From: JAKAGZ01 sp963772675
GTDB taxonomy: Bacteria > Bacteroidota > Ignavibacteria > Ignavibacteriales > Ignavibacteriaceae
Assembly: GCA_963772675.1 (NCBI GenBank)
Contig: CAVYYF010000009.1
Span: 1 to 64,000, forward strand
Reading direction: 5' to 3'
Length of the DNA: 64,000 nucleotides
Part shown: positions 18,853-27,781 of the stretch, in pieces
Layout of the letters: each line of letters starts with the position of its first letter
Numbering within the stretch: position 1 is the stretch's first letter
Program-made: the position numbers and the translations under genes
Notes under the pieces: model-generated
The model's database searches: none
Seen by the model: the letters and a program-made list of their open reading frames with translations, nothing else
What the model was told of the DNA's origin: nothing

Positions 18853-20009
18853 ATGACTAAAATTCTTTATGTATCGCCCGCATTTTATCCAGCATTTTAT
18901 TACGGTGGGCCGATTTATTCTACTTATGGATTGGCAAAGGAATTATTAAAACGAAATATTGATGTTAAATATGAACCACCAATGCTAATGGAAATGAAAA
19001 ATTAGAAGTGGAAACAGGTATTTTTAATTTAATTGAAAATACATTACCTGTCAAATATTACAATTCCCTGGATGCAAGGGGCACTTCCATTTCAATGCTA
19101 TTTAACCTATGGAAAGATATTAAGGATGCCGATATAATTTATATAATTTCCATTTTTTCCTTTCCGACACCTTTAACAATATTTCCTAGTAAAGTATTAA
19201 AGAAGAAAATTGTACTATCTCCTCGAGGACAGCTTGGTATTTGGTGCTTAGAGCAAGGGAATACTTTGAAAGAATATGGCTTCATATTTTTATTGAACCC
19301 TTTATTACTTCTATCTATTGGCATTTAACGTCAGCAGGAGAAGAAAAAAATGTTAAAAAATTTTTCCCTTCATCTAATACATTCGTTGTCCCCTAACGGA
19401 ATTGATTCTAAAATATTAAAATCCAATGCCCACAATAAGGATAAATTATATTACAAAAAATATTTAAATGCTGTTAACGAAAATTCTGTTATAATTGTTT
19501 CTTTAGGACGATTACATAAAGTAAAGGGATTTGATATTTTAATAGATGCGTTTACAATTGTAAAGGAAATATATAATAATTGCTTTCTATTTATTGCTGG
19601 AGATGATTTCGGTGAAAAAGAAAATTTAGTTAGGCAAAATAAGTGAAATGAATTTTTGTAATTCAATTATTTTTACGGGTTATATCCATGGCGAAGAAAA
19701 AAATGATTTTCTTAAGAATGCTGATTTGCTCTTCCTTCACACGATGAGAATTATGGGAATTGTTTATGCAGAAGCATTAGCGGCCGGTACACCAGTCGTG
19801 GCAGATACAAAAACGCCCTGGCAGGCTGTAGAAAAATATAACTGTGGTAAGTGGGTTGAAAATGAAAGCAGGCATTTGCTAATGCAATTATAGAAATTCT
19901 CTGTTCTAAGTCTGCTAATATGGGTAGGAATGGCAATAGATTTATTGTGGAAAATTTTAGCTGGGATAAAATAGCGGGAAAATTTAAAGAAGAGATCCAA
20001 AATATATAA
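18853..20009 (+). pseudogene. Second glycosyltransferase family 4, frameshifted
   Basis: ATG 18853 opens a typical GT4 N-terminus (TKILYVSPAFYPAFYYGGP, then YGLAKEL). Downstream frames add a GPFE-type middle (LSPRGQLGIW near 19215-19245), the C-terminal domain start IVSLGRLHKVKGFDILIDAF (near 19490-19560) and the donor-binding region GIVYAEALAAGTPVVAD (near 19758-19808). The natural end is TAA 20007-20009 after FKEEIQNI. Frame changes occur near 18975, 19320, 19645, 19735 and 19880. Product length would be about 380 residues, normal for the family. Confidence 0.75.
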
Positions 20010-20058
20010 TAAATAATTTTTATAATGTAGAAAATTAAATATAATAAGGCTCTACAAA

Positions 20059-20908
20059 ATGTCTAGAAATAATTGTCCTGCTTGTAATAGGAAATTGAAT
20101 TTTGATAAATACAAAATAAATGGATTCATTATTAAAAAATGCAAAATATGTAATACCTTATTTGTAAATAATCTTCCAAGTGTCAACAATTTAAAAATAT
20201 ATACATTTCAAATGATTACTATAGTATACCAATTGAATCAGAGAATAGAATAATGAAAGAAAATTACATCAGATGTGCAAATAGTATGGCGTATATTAAA
20301 AATGGAAAAATACTAGATGTGGGATGTGCAAAAGGATTTTTACTAGATGAGTTTATTAAATATGGATTTAATACTTTCGGAATTGAGTTATCTTTAAAGA
20401 ATGTAAAAATTGCAAACAAAAAGGTCATCAAATATTTTATGGTAATCTTGAAGAATTTTATGCTAATAATATTGACAAATATGACATCATAACTTGTCTC
20501 GATGTTATCGAGCATATTGATGACCCTTTAAATTTATTTATTTCTTAAATAATCTGTTACAACCAAATGGCTTACTAGTAGTTTCTACACCTAATTATTC
20601 AGGACTAATTTCAAAAATATTGGGCCAAAATGATCCTTTTATGACCCCTCCCTAAACATTTAAATTTTTTTTCGATGAAAGGTTTAAAAATTTTGTTAGA
20701 AAGCGGGGGTTTTAAAATAAATTCCATTAGGAATTTCGGATACCTAACTGAAAAAGAAATAATAAATAATATCACTAAATATCTTAAAATTAAAGCCCCG
20801 GCTTTCATAATTACACAGCTGACCAAAATTAGTTATTTAATATTCCAAATATTGAATAGGTTAAATATGGGCCTAGAAAATGAATTATACCTTACAAAAA
20901 AAATCTAA
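20059..20908 (+). pseudogene. Class I SAM-dependent methyltransferase with N-terminal zinc-ribbon, frameshifted
   Basis: Joined frames give about 280 residues. A CPAC...CKIC pair of knuckles (residues about 5-35) precedes a class I methyltransferase domain: motif I ILDVGCAKGFLLDEF (near 20308-20355), acidic FGIELS, motif II YDIITCLDVIEHIDDP (near 20478-20525), and NGLLVVSTPNY after it. This architecture is frequent in O-antigen clusters, where it methylates sugars or a chain end. Frame changes occur near 20205, 20430, 20545 and 20650. The stop at 20906-20908 follows YLTKKI. Confidence 0.75.
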
Positions 20909-20918
20909 TTAATTTGTT

Positions 20919-21811
20919 ATGTGTGAATCAAAAGAAATTAAATCACCTATTACGGCAATAATTCTAACTTATAATGAAAGAAATAATTTAACAGCTTGTA
21001 TTGAATCAATCTACAAATATGTAAATAGTATTATTGTTACTGATTCATTTTCTAATGATGGTACTATAAAAATAGCCGAAAAATTTACAAATAAAATTTA
21101 TCACATTTTATTTATTAATCAAGCAAAACAATTCATTTGGACAATTGAAAATGCTGATATTAAAAATGAATGGATTTTACGAATAGATGCAGATGAACGA
21201 TGGACACCGAGGATTTGAAAAATTAAGAAAAATAATTGAAAATGATGAAGCAGACGGCGTTTATGTAAAGATGAAAATATTTTTTATGGGGAGATGGATA
21301 AAACACGGTGGCTTTTTCAATTATTTTCTGAAGATATAAAAAATCAAAAGGTAAAATGGAAGACCGATGGATGGATGAACATATTAAGGTCGATGGCAAC
21401 ACAATAATTTCTAATATTGATGTAATTGAATCAAATTATGACAGACAAAAAAATATTTCATTATGGACAGAAAAACATAATAAATATTCGACCAGAGAAG
21501 CCATAGAATTTTTAATTCAAAATATGAAATTAAAAAACTAGATACTGTTGCTAAATTTGGGGAAATAAAACTGAGAGTAAAAGATGGATGAAAGAAAGAT
21601 TCTATTTTAGCTGCCTTTATTTATTAGGCCCTTTCTAGTACTACATTCATCGATATATTTTAAGTTAGGGTTTCTTGACGGTAAAGAAGGATTTATTTTT
21701 CATTTCCTCCATGCTTTCTGGTATAGGTTTTTAGTGGATGTAAAAATTTATCAGATTGAAAACCTAGCAAAGAGAAGAAAACAAAGATCAGATATCATAA
21801 AAATAGAATGA
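20919..21811 (+). pseudogene. Glycosyltransferase family 2 (WaaE/KdtX-like), frameshifted
   Basis: The N-terminal half is GT-A: ITAIILTYNERNNLTACIES, VTDSFSNDGT, and EWILRIDADER, the metal-binding region of lipopolysaccharide-core-type family 2 enzymes. Frames after 21215 continue with VYVKMKIFFMGRWIKHGGF, EDRWMDEHIKVDG and a C-terminal amphipathic part (YLLGPFLVLHSSIYFKLGF), ending at TGA 21809-21811. Frame changes occur near 21215, 21325, 21540, 21560 and 21630. Its stop overlaps the start of the acetyltransferase. Confidence 0.72.
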
Positions 21812-22382
21812 ACATTATGGAATGAAATTAAATGCAAAATTGTAGATTTATCAAAATTTGATAATAGCTGGTACAAACCGGGCAACCTTGTTAAAAGACT
21901 ATTCTGGTATTTTACAGTCTTTGCTTATTAAAATGTGGTTTCCCCTGGCCTAATTCATTAAAAATAATAATTCTCAAACTATTCGGTGCAAAACTTGGTA
22001 AATATATAAATATAAAACCTTGTGTAAATATTAAATATCCCTGGTTTCTGAAATTGGTGATAATGTATGGATTGGTGAGAACTGCTGGATTGATAATCTT
22101 GGAAAAGTAAAAATAGGTGATAATGTTTGCCTTTCACAAGGTGCAATGATGTTAACAGGTAATCATAACTATAAGAAGGAAACATTTGATCTTATAGTTG
22201 GAGAAATAATTCTGGAAGATGGTGTGTGGGTTGGGCACAAGTCGGTTGTTTGTCCGGGGGTTACAATGCATTCTCATTCGATTCTTACTGTGGGAAGTGT
22301 GCTTACAAAGGATGCAGAAGCCTATAGTATTTATCAGGGAAATCCAGCAGTTAAAGTAAAGGAAAGGGTGATTAATGAATAA
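21808..22382 (+). pseudogene. WcaF-like hexapeptide-repeat O-acetyltransferase, frameshifted
   Basis: The C-terminal half is intact in one frame and shows left-handed beta-helix hexapeptide repeats: IGDNVWIGENCWIDN, VKIGDNVCLSQGA, LEDGVWVGHKSVVCPGVTM, and the closing YQGNPAVKVKER. The N-terminal part, in other frames, has SKFDNSWYKPGNLVKRLFWY and CGFPWPNSLKIIILKLFG, the signature start of putative colanic-acid-type WcaF acetyltransferases. LTGNHNY holds the likely catalytic His. The start is uncertain because frame changes occur near 21830, 21925 and 22045; ATG 21808 overlaps the previous stop. It probably O-acetylates a sugar of the surface polysaccharide. Confidence 0.75.
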
Positions 22383-22513
22383 TGTAGATTTCTTATTAAC
22401 TAAGAATAGATGAGTTGGCTAGAGGGAATAAGTAATAGAGAGGAGAGATCTGAGAATAGAGAATTGAAAATAGAAAATCGAGAATGGAGATTAGAAGATA
22501 AGGGGTAATTTTT
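22383..22513. repeat. Purine-rich degenerate repeat tract
   Basis: GAGAATAGAGAATTGAAAATAGAAAATCGAGAATGGAG-type repetition fills the gap upstream of the four-helix-bundle gene. Such tracts often flank this gene family in related genomes and probably mark its insertion into the cluster. Confidence 0.5.
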
Positions 22514-22873
22514 GTGCAGACTCATAGAGATTTAATATTGTATCAGGTCTCAATGGAATTAGTAACCGAGGTGTATAAAATAACAGAGAAATTTCCCAAA
22601 GAAGAACTTTTTGGTTTAACTTCTCAAATAAGAAGGGCCGCAGTTTCTATACCATCGAATATAGCAGAAGGAGCCGGAAGATTATCACAAAAAGAATTCA
22701 GAAATTTCCTTTCGATTGCTAACGGTAGTGCAACAGAGTTAGAAACACAATTTACAGTAGCATATAATCTAAAGTTTATATCTAAAAACCAGCTTGATCC
22801 GATAATCGAAAAAATTAGTACAATTCATAAATTATGTTTTGGTTTAATCAGAAAAATAAATTCTAAGAACTAA
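22514..22873 (+). CDS. Four-helix bundle protein (23S rRNA intervening-sequence type)
   Basis: This 119-residue, nearly all-helical protein belongs to the family first described from intervening sequences in 23S rRNA genes (TIGR02436). The conserved block QIRRAAVSIPSNIAEGAGR (about residues 40-58) and the following KEFRNFLSIANGSATELETQ are both present. The GTG start at 22514 gives the usual N-terminal length (THRDLILYQVSMELV). Its biochemical role is unknown. It is intact while the genes to its left are broken, and it sits between an acetyltransferase and a glycosyltransferase flanked by repeat tracts, so it looks like a mobile passenger and not a cluster gene. Confidence 0.88.
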   Translation: MQTHRDLILYQVSMELVTEVYKITEKFPKEELFGLTSQIRRAAVSIPSNIAEGAGRLSQKEFRNFLSIANGSATELETQFTVAYNLKFISKNQLDPIIEKISTIHKLCFGLIRKINSKN

Positions 22874-22925
22874 TTCTAAAATTGGACACTATTCTCTGTT
22901 CTCAACTTTCTAATTTCTGCTACAT

Positions 22926-23705
22926 ATGAAGATTTCTATAATAACTGCTGTACTTAACAATAAAGAACATATTGAATCCTGCATCAATAGTGTAATAGCT
23001 CAAACTTATAATAATATTGAATATATTATTGTTGATGGCGGATCAACTGATGGAAGCCTGGAAATAATTAAGCATTCAACATTAAACATTCAACATTTTA
23101 GTTTTGTAAGTGAGAAAGATAACGGAATTTATGATGCTATAAATAAAGGGATAAAAAATGCAACGGGAGATGTGATAGGGCTGCTTCATTCGGATGATAT
23201 TTTTGCTGATAATACAGTAATTGAGAAAGTTGCTGAAAAGTTTAGTGAAGTGGATACGGATTCTGTTTACGGGGACCTTGAGTATGTAAGTGCAAATGAC
23301 ATAAATAAAAGAATACGTTACTGGCAGGCAGGGAGTTGTGATATAAATAAATTGAAACACGGGTGGATGCCTCCGCACCCTGCTTTTTTTATTAAGAGAA
23401 ATGTTTTTGATAAAGTTGGATTGTATAATACAGGCTATAAAGTATCTGCAGATTACGACATGGTATTAAGGCTCTTATGGAAGGAAAGGATAACTACTGC
23501 ATATTTACCTGTAGTGATTACAAAAATGAGGTGGGGAGGAGCGAGCAATAAGGATATTAAATCAATTTTGGTGAAAAGCAGTGAGGATTACAGGGCATTG
23601 AAAACCAATTTGATCCCTAATCCTTTACTTGCTGTTTTTCTAAAGAATATTCGTAAATTAAAACAGTTCAATTTTTATACGCTTTTTTTTAGAGAGCGTT
23701 TATGA
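22926..23705 (+). CDS. Glycosyltransferase family 2 with an in-frame repeat insertion
   Basis: This intact GT-A enzyme of 259 residues shows KISIITAVLNNKEHIESCI at the N-terminus, VDGGSTDGS, EKDNGIYDAINKGI and LLHSDD (metal-binding, about residue 90). HPAFFIKRNVF and SADYDMVLRL mark the acceptor side. It resembles family 2 enzymes that add GlcNAc-type or mannosyl-type residues in O-antigen clusters, but the substrate is unknown. At 23073-23100 the gene contains the word CATTCAACATT twice in near tandem, encoding HSTLNIQHF where relatives usually have a KYEDKI-like stretch. A dispersed repeat seems to have entered the coding sequence without breaking it. Confidence 0.88.
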   Translation: MKISIITAVLNNKEHIESCINSVIAQTYNNIEYIIVDGGSTDGSLEIIKHSTLNIQHFSFVSEKDNGIYDAINKGIKNATGDVIGLLHSDDIFADNTVIEKVAEKFSEVDTDSVYGDLEYVSANDINKRIRYWQAGSCDINKLKHGWMPPHPAFFIKRNVFDKVGLYNTGYKVSADYDMVLRLLWKERITTAYLPVVITKMRWGGASNKDIKSILVKSSEDYRALKTNLIPNPLLAVFLKNIRKLKQFNFYTLFFRERL

Positions 23706-23954
23706 CTTTTTGTAGGAATTCGTATATTTGGTATAAATATTAGACTGAATCAGCGTTGAGAATGTTTCGCGCTGATAACGCTGATTATCGCAGAAAATAA
23801 ATCAGCGGGATCTGCGAGAGATTGGTTCTGAGTGAATTAAACGGAAAGGCATTCCTCATCCCGACAAGTGGCTTGAGGTATTAAAGGTGAGCTTAACAAC
23901 TATCAGGGAGATTCCGGGTCAGGCCCGGAATGACATAATCAAATATTTCCACTT
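23706..23954. repeat. Repeat-containing gap between glycosyltransferase and WecA-like gene
   Basis: A CAGCGTTGAG...GCGCTGATAACGCTGATT...AATCAGCGGGATCTGCGAG element fills 23750-23825, a family common in Bacteroidota-type genomes. A separate ATTCCGGG/CCCGGAAT hairpin around TCAGG lies at 23911-23931, close to the start of the next gene. No ORF is supported. Confidence 0.6.
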
Positions 23955-25625
23955 ATGATAAATTATTTCATAATATTCTTTTCAAGCCTGCTGATTACAA
24001 TTGCTGTCACTCCTTACCTCATAAATTACCTTGTGAAGAGCAATATAGTTGACAAGCCGGGTGAGGCAAGGAGGATAAATAAGGTTTCAATTCCACGCGG
24101 CGGGGGAATAATTATCTTTCTTGTCACCATCATCGCAATTATGGAGTTTTACAACGATATTGATTTTATAAGATTCTTTATTCCATCGGCCTTAATGATA
24201 GCGGCAATTGGGCTCGCCGATGATATTTTGAAAGTAAAATGGTATACCAAGTTTATTACTCAGCTGGTTGTTTCATTTGTTCTGGTGTTTTTTATTTTCA
24301 GACAATTTGATTATGTGACGCTTTTTGGGATTAATTTCTCCTCCGTTCTAGGTTCAGTAATAATTCTGACTTTTGTCATTGGAGTTATAAATGCTTTCAA
24401 CCTTATGGATGGATTGGACGGGCTGACCAGCGGGCTTTCATTGCTTGTTGCCACTGTCATTTTTCTTATAGGACTGGATACGGGAGACAAACACCTGCTT
24501 ATTATTTCTTCGGCTCTTATCGGATCGCTCCTTGGATTCCTTAAATTTAATGCATACCCGGCAAGAATATTTTTGGGGGATACAGGAGCTCTATCATTGG
24601 GATTGTTTATAGTAGTTATTACAATCTTAGCGGGTTATGGGCCCCGGAGCGATTCTATCGATCTTACATTCCCGGTAATTATTTTGGGAGTTCCGATTGT
24701 TGATACCCTCAAGGTAATGGTATTAAGAATATATAAAGGCAGAAATCCATTCGTTGCCGATAATAGTCACATTCATCATATTATTTATTATAATCATGTT
24801 CGTCATAAGATAGCAGTCTTTATATTAATGGGATTTGCCGCTGTCTATGCCGTTATTGGCGTCTCTTACATTTATTATTCTCATTCTATTGCGATCGGCT
24901 TGTTTGCAGCATTTTCTGTGGCTCTACTTTTTATAAATCCTATATTAAAAATTGCAGTGCCTTTTAGAAAACTGAAAGAGCTGTTTCCTAAGTTCAGATA
25001 CTTACAGGGAAAATTTCTCAGTCTTTACAGGTTGATAATTGTACCTTTGACTTTCACATTGCTACTGGTACTTCTTTTTCTCTTATTTCCGGGTGAGAAT
25101 AAAGTATCCCATACATTTTTATTGCTACTGTTGCTTATTGTAATAGTGTCGCAGGTGATTTCGGTAATTGAAAATATGTACAATAAAAGTTACGGCGAGC
25201 TTTTTGTACTAATTAATTTATTGATCTTTGCATCCATAATAGGCGATTCTTCTCCTCTTATATATAAGTTTAATTTTGATCATACGATGCTTGCGAAACT
25301 TACAAATATATTTTTCTACCTGCTCACGTTATCATTTGTATTCTTTATTTTATTGAAGGATAATCTGTTCGGTAAAAAGATAGCGTTTATTTCAGGTATT
25401 GATTTGATAGTGTTTGTTACGATTACGTTGTTTATTGTCTCCAAGAGTTTTATCGGGTACACTAAATCGGAATTCCTTGATCCCAGTCTTCTTTTAGGTT
25501 TCGTGATATTTATGTGGTATAAGATTTTTATATTATTTAATGAAAAATATAAACGGGCCGTTTTCCACGTCTCTTTCATAATTCTTGATCTCGCATTGCT
25601 CTCTATGTATTTTAACCTGGGTTGA
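23955..25625 (+). CDS. Undecaprenyl-phosphate sugar-1-phosphate transferase (WecA/TagO/MraY family) with long membrane extension
   Basis: The first ~330 residues are a polyprenyl-phosphate N-acetylhexosamine-1-phosphate transferase: VDKPGEARRINKVSIPRGGG, IGLADDILK with the Asp pair, NAFNLMDGLDGL, FNAYPARIFLGDTGALSLG and the HIHH motif near 270. It would load a GlcNAc-type sugar phosphate onto undecaprenyl phosphate and so start the polymer made by the cluster to its left. The family usually ends near 330-360 residues; here about 220 further residues form roughly six extra hydrophobic segments (LTFTLLLVLLFLLF, YNKSYGELFVLINLL and others) of unknown role. Reading frame and codon use are clean, unlike the adjacent cluster. 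Confidence 0.88.
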   Translation: MINYFIIFFSSLLITIAVTPYLINYLVKSNIVDKPGEARRINKVSIPRGGGIIIFLVTIIAIMEFYNDIDFIRFFIPSALMIAAIGLADDILKVKWYTKFITQLVVSFVLVFFIFRQFDYVTLFGINFSSVLGSVIILTFVIGVINAFNLMDGLDGLTSGLSLLVATVIFLIGLDTGDKHLLIISSALIGSLLGFLKFNAYPARIFLGDTGALSLGLFIVVITILAGYGPRSDSIDLTFPVIILGVPIVDTLKVMVLRIYKGRNPFVADNSHIHHIIYYNHVRHKIAVFILMGFAAVYAVIGVSYIYYSHSIAIGLFAAFSVALLFINPILKIAVPFRKLKELFPKFRYLQGKFLSLYRLIIVPLTFTLLLVLLFLLFPGENKVSHTFLLLLLLIVIVSQVISVIENMYNKSYGELFVLINLLIFASIIGDSSPLIYKFNFDHTMLAKLTNIFFYLLTLSFVFFILLKDNLFGKKIAFISGIDLIVFVTITLFIVSKSFIGYTKSEFLDPSLLLGFVIFMWYKIFILFNEKYKRAVFHVSFIILDLALLSMYFNLG

Positions 25626-25671
25626 GAATTGTTATAATTATCCTGCATTAGTTTTCACGGAATAATAACCG

Positions 25672-27333
25672 ATGATAAAAAGATTACTATTTCTATCCGT
25701 TTTTATATTTCCCTTGTTATCAATTCCTGCAAAAGCCCAGGTTGTTTATGAACCATTATCTTCATCGGTTTATGGGTTTCTTGACAGGATGGACCTTAGC
25801 GGTAATATTGATATGCACAGTGAGGTAAAACCGTTCCCTAGAATTTATATCGCAGGGAAATTAATCCAGTTAGAGAAATGCAGGAATGTATTATCTACAG
25901 TTGATAATGATGAATTAAGTTTTTATGAAAAAGAATTTGCCATTGAGACCAGTAAGCTGAATAAAGAGACCCTTCCAGAACAATCAGCCTTTTTTCGTAA
26001 TGATATAAACGGAAGATTCAGGGCTTTTACTTTTACAAACCAGGAATTCACATATATGATCGACCCCATACTCGGGTATTCAGTTGAAGATATAAAAGGA
26101 AACTTTACAAGCCATCTTCAGAACGGTGCAAGATCTTACGGGTATATTTCAGATAATATAGGCTTTAGTCTTAATTACAGGGACAATACCGAGAGCGGAA
26201 CATATATTGACAATACAAAAAGTTTTACGCCCGTCCCGGGAATTGTCCATACAGGTTCTTCTGCTGCGGGTGCCCAGACTCTGGAGTATGATCAGGTAAA
26301 TGCCGGAATCACTGCAAACTGGAAATGGGGATCGTTTACATTTGCTAAAGACTATCTTAACTGGGGCAGCGGTATGAATGGACAAATTATCCTTTCATCA
26401 AAGGCGCCTTCTTTTCCGTTTATCAGATTAGACGTCAGTCCTGTAAGTTGGTTCAGGTTCACTTATATTCATGGCTGGCTGCATTCCCAGATACTCGACT
26501 CTACTACATTGCGTACAACAGCCGTGCCCGGCAGGAATAATTTTTTAGAAGTTCCAAAGTTTATAGCGGCACATATGTTAACGTTTGATCTTAGCAGGAA
26601 ATTAACGGTGTCGGTAGGGGAATCAATAATTTATAGCGACAGGCTGGAGCCAATCTATCTTATACCCGTTATGTTTTTCAGAGTAGCTGATCATTATTTA
26701 CAGGATAATGGAAGTAATTCAGGATCTAACGCACAGATGTTTGCGAATGCATATTATAAGATACCGAAGTTGAAGCTTCAGCTTTACGGGAGTCTTTTTA
26801 TAGATGAATTATCAATAACGGGTATACTGAAAAATAATGATTCTCCATCTGCGGTGGCATATACTTTCGGAGTTAAAGCGGCGGATCCTTTTGTTCCAAA
26901 TTCAGAGGCAGTGCTGGAATACACACGTGTAAATCCTTTTGTTTATATGAATTCAAACAATGCACAGCTTTATACAAGTCGTGGTTATCAGCTTGGAGAA
27001 TGGACCGGAAGTAACGCAGATGTGATTTACTTCTCGTATACTCAATTCTTTCAGAGAGGATTGTCGGGAAATTTAAGTGTTAGATACGCAAGAAAGGGGA
27101 GTCCTGAACAGCCTCAGCAGCAATATCAACTTCCGTATCCTGGTTTTTTATTCGGGAACAGGAAGGATGATCTTGAAATATCGTTTAAGCTTAAATATGA
27201 AATGATACACGGATTGACAGGGCAATTAGGCATTTCTCATTCAAATATCAGCGATCAGGAATTGAACAGAACTCCTGCGTGGATGCTGGGGAGTAATAAT
27301 ACGTTTAGTGTTAGTTTCGGATACGGAATATGA
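25672..27333 (+). CDS. Outer-membrane beta-barrel protein, probably capsule-assembly Wzi-like
   Basis: This 553-residue protein has a signal peptide (cleavage after PAKAQ). An N-terminal conserved block follows (YEPLSSSVYGFLDRMDLSG, then EVKPFPRIYIAGKLIQL), as seen in Bacteroidota members of the Wzi capsule-assembly family. The rest alternates aromatic and polar residues with many Tyr, Asn and Gly turns and ends in FSVSFGYGI, a typical barrel C-terminus. It starts 46 bp after the WecA-like gene on the same strand. Wzi proteins help hold polysaccharide at the outer surface, which fits the neighbours, but sequence divergence keeps this at family level. Confidence 0.75.
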   Translation: MIKRLLFLSVFIFPLLSIPAKAQVVYEPLSSSVYGFLDRMDLSGNIDMHSEVKPFPRIYIAGKLIQLEKCRNVLSTVDNDELSFYEKEFAIETSKLNKETLPEQSAFFRNDINGRFRAFTFTNQEFTYMIDPILGYSVEDIKGNFTSHLQNGARSYGYISDNIGFSLNYRDNTESGTYIDNTKSFTPVPGIVHTGSSAAGAQTLEYDQVNAGITANWKWGSFTFAKDYLNWGSGMNGQIILSSKAPSFPFIRLDVSPVSWFRFTYIHGWLHSQILDSTTLRTTAVPGRNNFLEVPKFIAAHMLTFDLSRKLTVSVGESIIYSDRLEPIYLIPVMFFRVADHYLQDNGSNSGSNAQMFANAYYKIPKLKLQLYGSLFIDELSITGILKNNDSPSAVAYTFGVKAADPFVPNSEAVLEYTRVNPFVYMNSNNAQLYTSRGYQLGEWTGSNADVIYFSYTQFFQRGLSGNLSVRYARKGSPEQPQQQYQLPYPGFLFGNRKDDLEISFKLKYEMIHGLTGQLGISHSNISDQELNRTPAWMLGSNNTFSVSFGYGI

Positions 27334-27522
27334 GAGTTAATTAATACAACTGTTGTATTTGTCAATGGAGAACTGACCTGGTTTATTTTGAATAAGTTTT
27401 ACCCTGATAGTACACCCTGCACCTTATTTTCCTCTTCCCGATAAACAACCCGCCCGCTCACATTATTACAACTTAAGATTTTCTTTTTAGTACAAGAATC
27501 ACGATAGTATCAATTTTATTCA

Positions 27523-27550
27523 GTAGGGACAGGGCATGCCCTGTCCCTAC
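27523..27550. repeat. GTAGRGAC-type palindrome, copy 1 (perfect, 28 bp)
   Basis: The arms GTAGGGACAGGGCA and TGCCCTGTCCCTAC are exact reverse complements with no loop, followed by AAA. It shares the outer arm and 3' flank with copies at 27620, 29123, 29213 and 34334 but has its own centre. Confidence 0.85.
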
Positions 27551-27619
27551 AAAGGTGCTGTAAATTTAAATGTCGTGATGAACTTATTATTTAAGGTTTG
27601 GGGGTGAGTGTAATCTAAA

Positions 27620-27647
27620 GTAGAGAAACGCTATGGTGTGTCTCTAC
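27620..27647. repeat. GTAGRGAC-type palindrome, copy 2 (imperfect)
   Basis: The outer arms GTAGAGA and TCTCTAC are exact. The inner part pairs only with mismatches and G-T pairs. The 3' flank CTACAAAA is the same as in the other copies. Confidence 0.7.
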
Positions 27648-27781
27648 AAAAAGGAACATAGAACGTGACATAATCCCGTAAACTTTATCTATTATAGGGA
27701 ATAACACAATCCGGTTATAAAGAATAAATTTTTCCAATCCATAAAAATGGTATTATATTTATATTTTAAATCTGAATAAGA

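Larger units (their letters stand above)
27334..27781. other. 448-bp gap carrying two palindromic repeats
   Basis: No ORF is supported. It contains palindromes at 27523-27550 and 27620-27647 (entered separately) and, just before the MATE gene, an AT-rich stretch (27720-27780) likely to hold its promoter. Confidence 0.5.
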
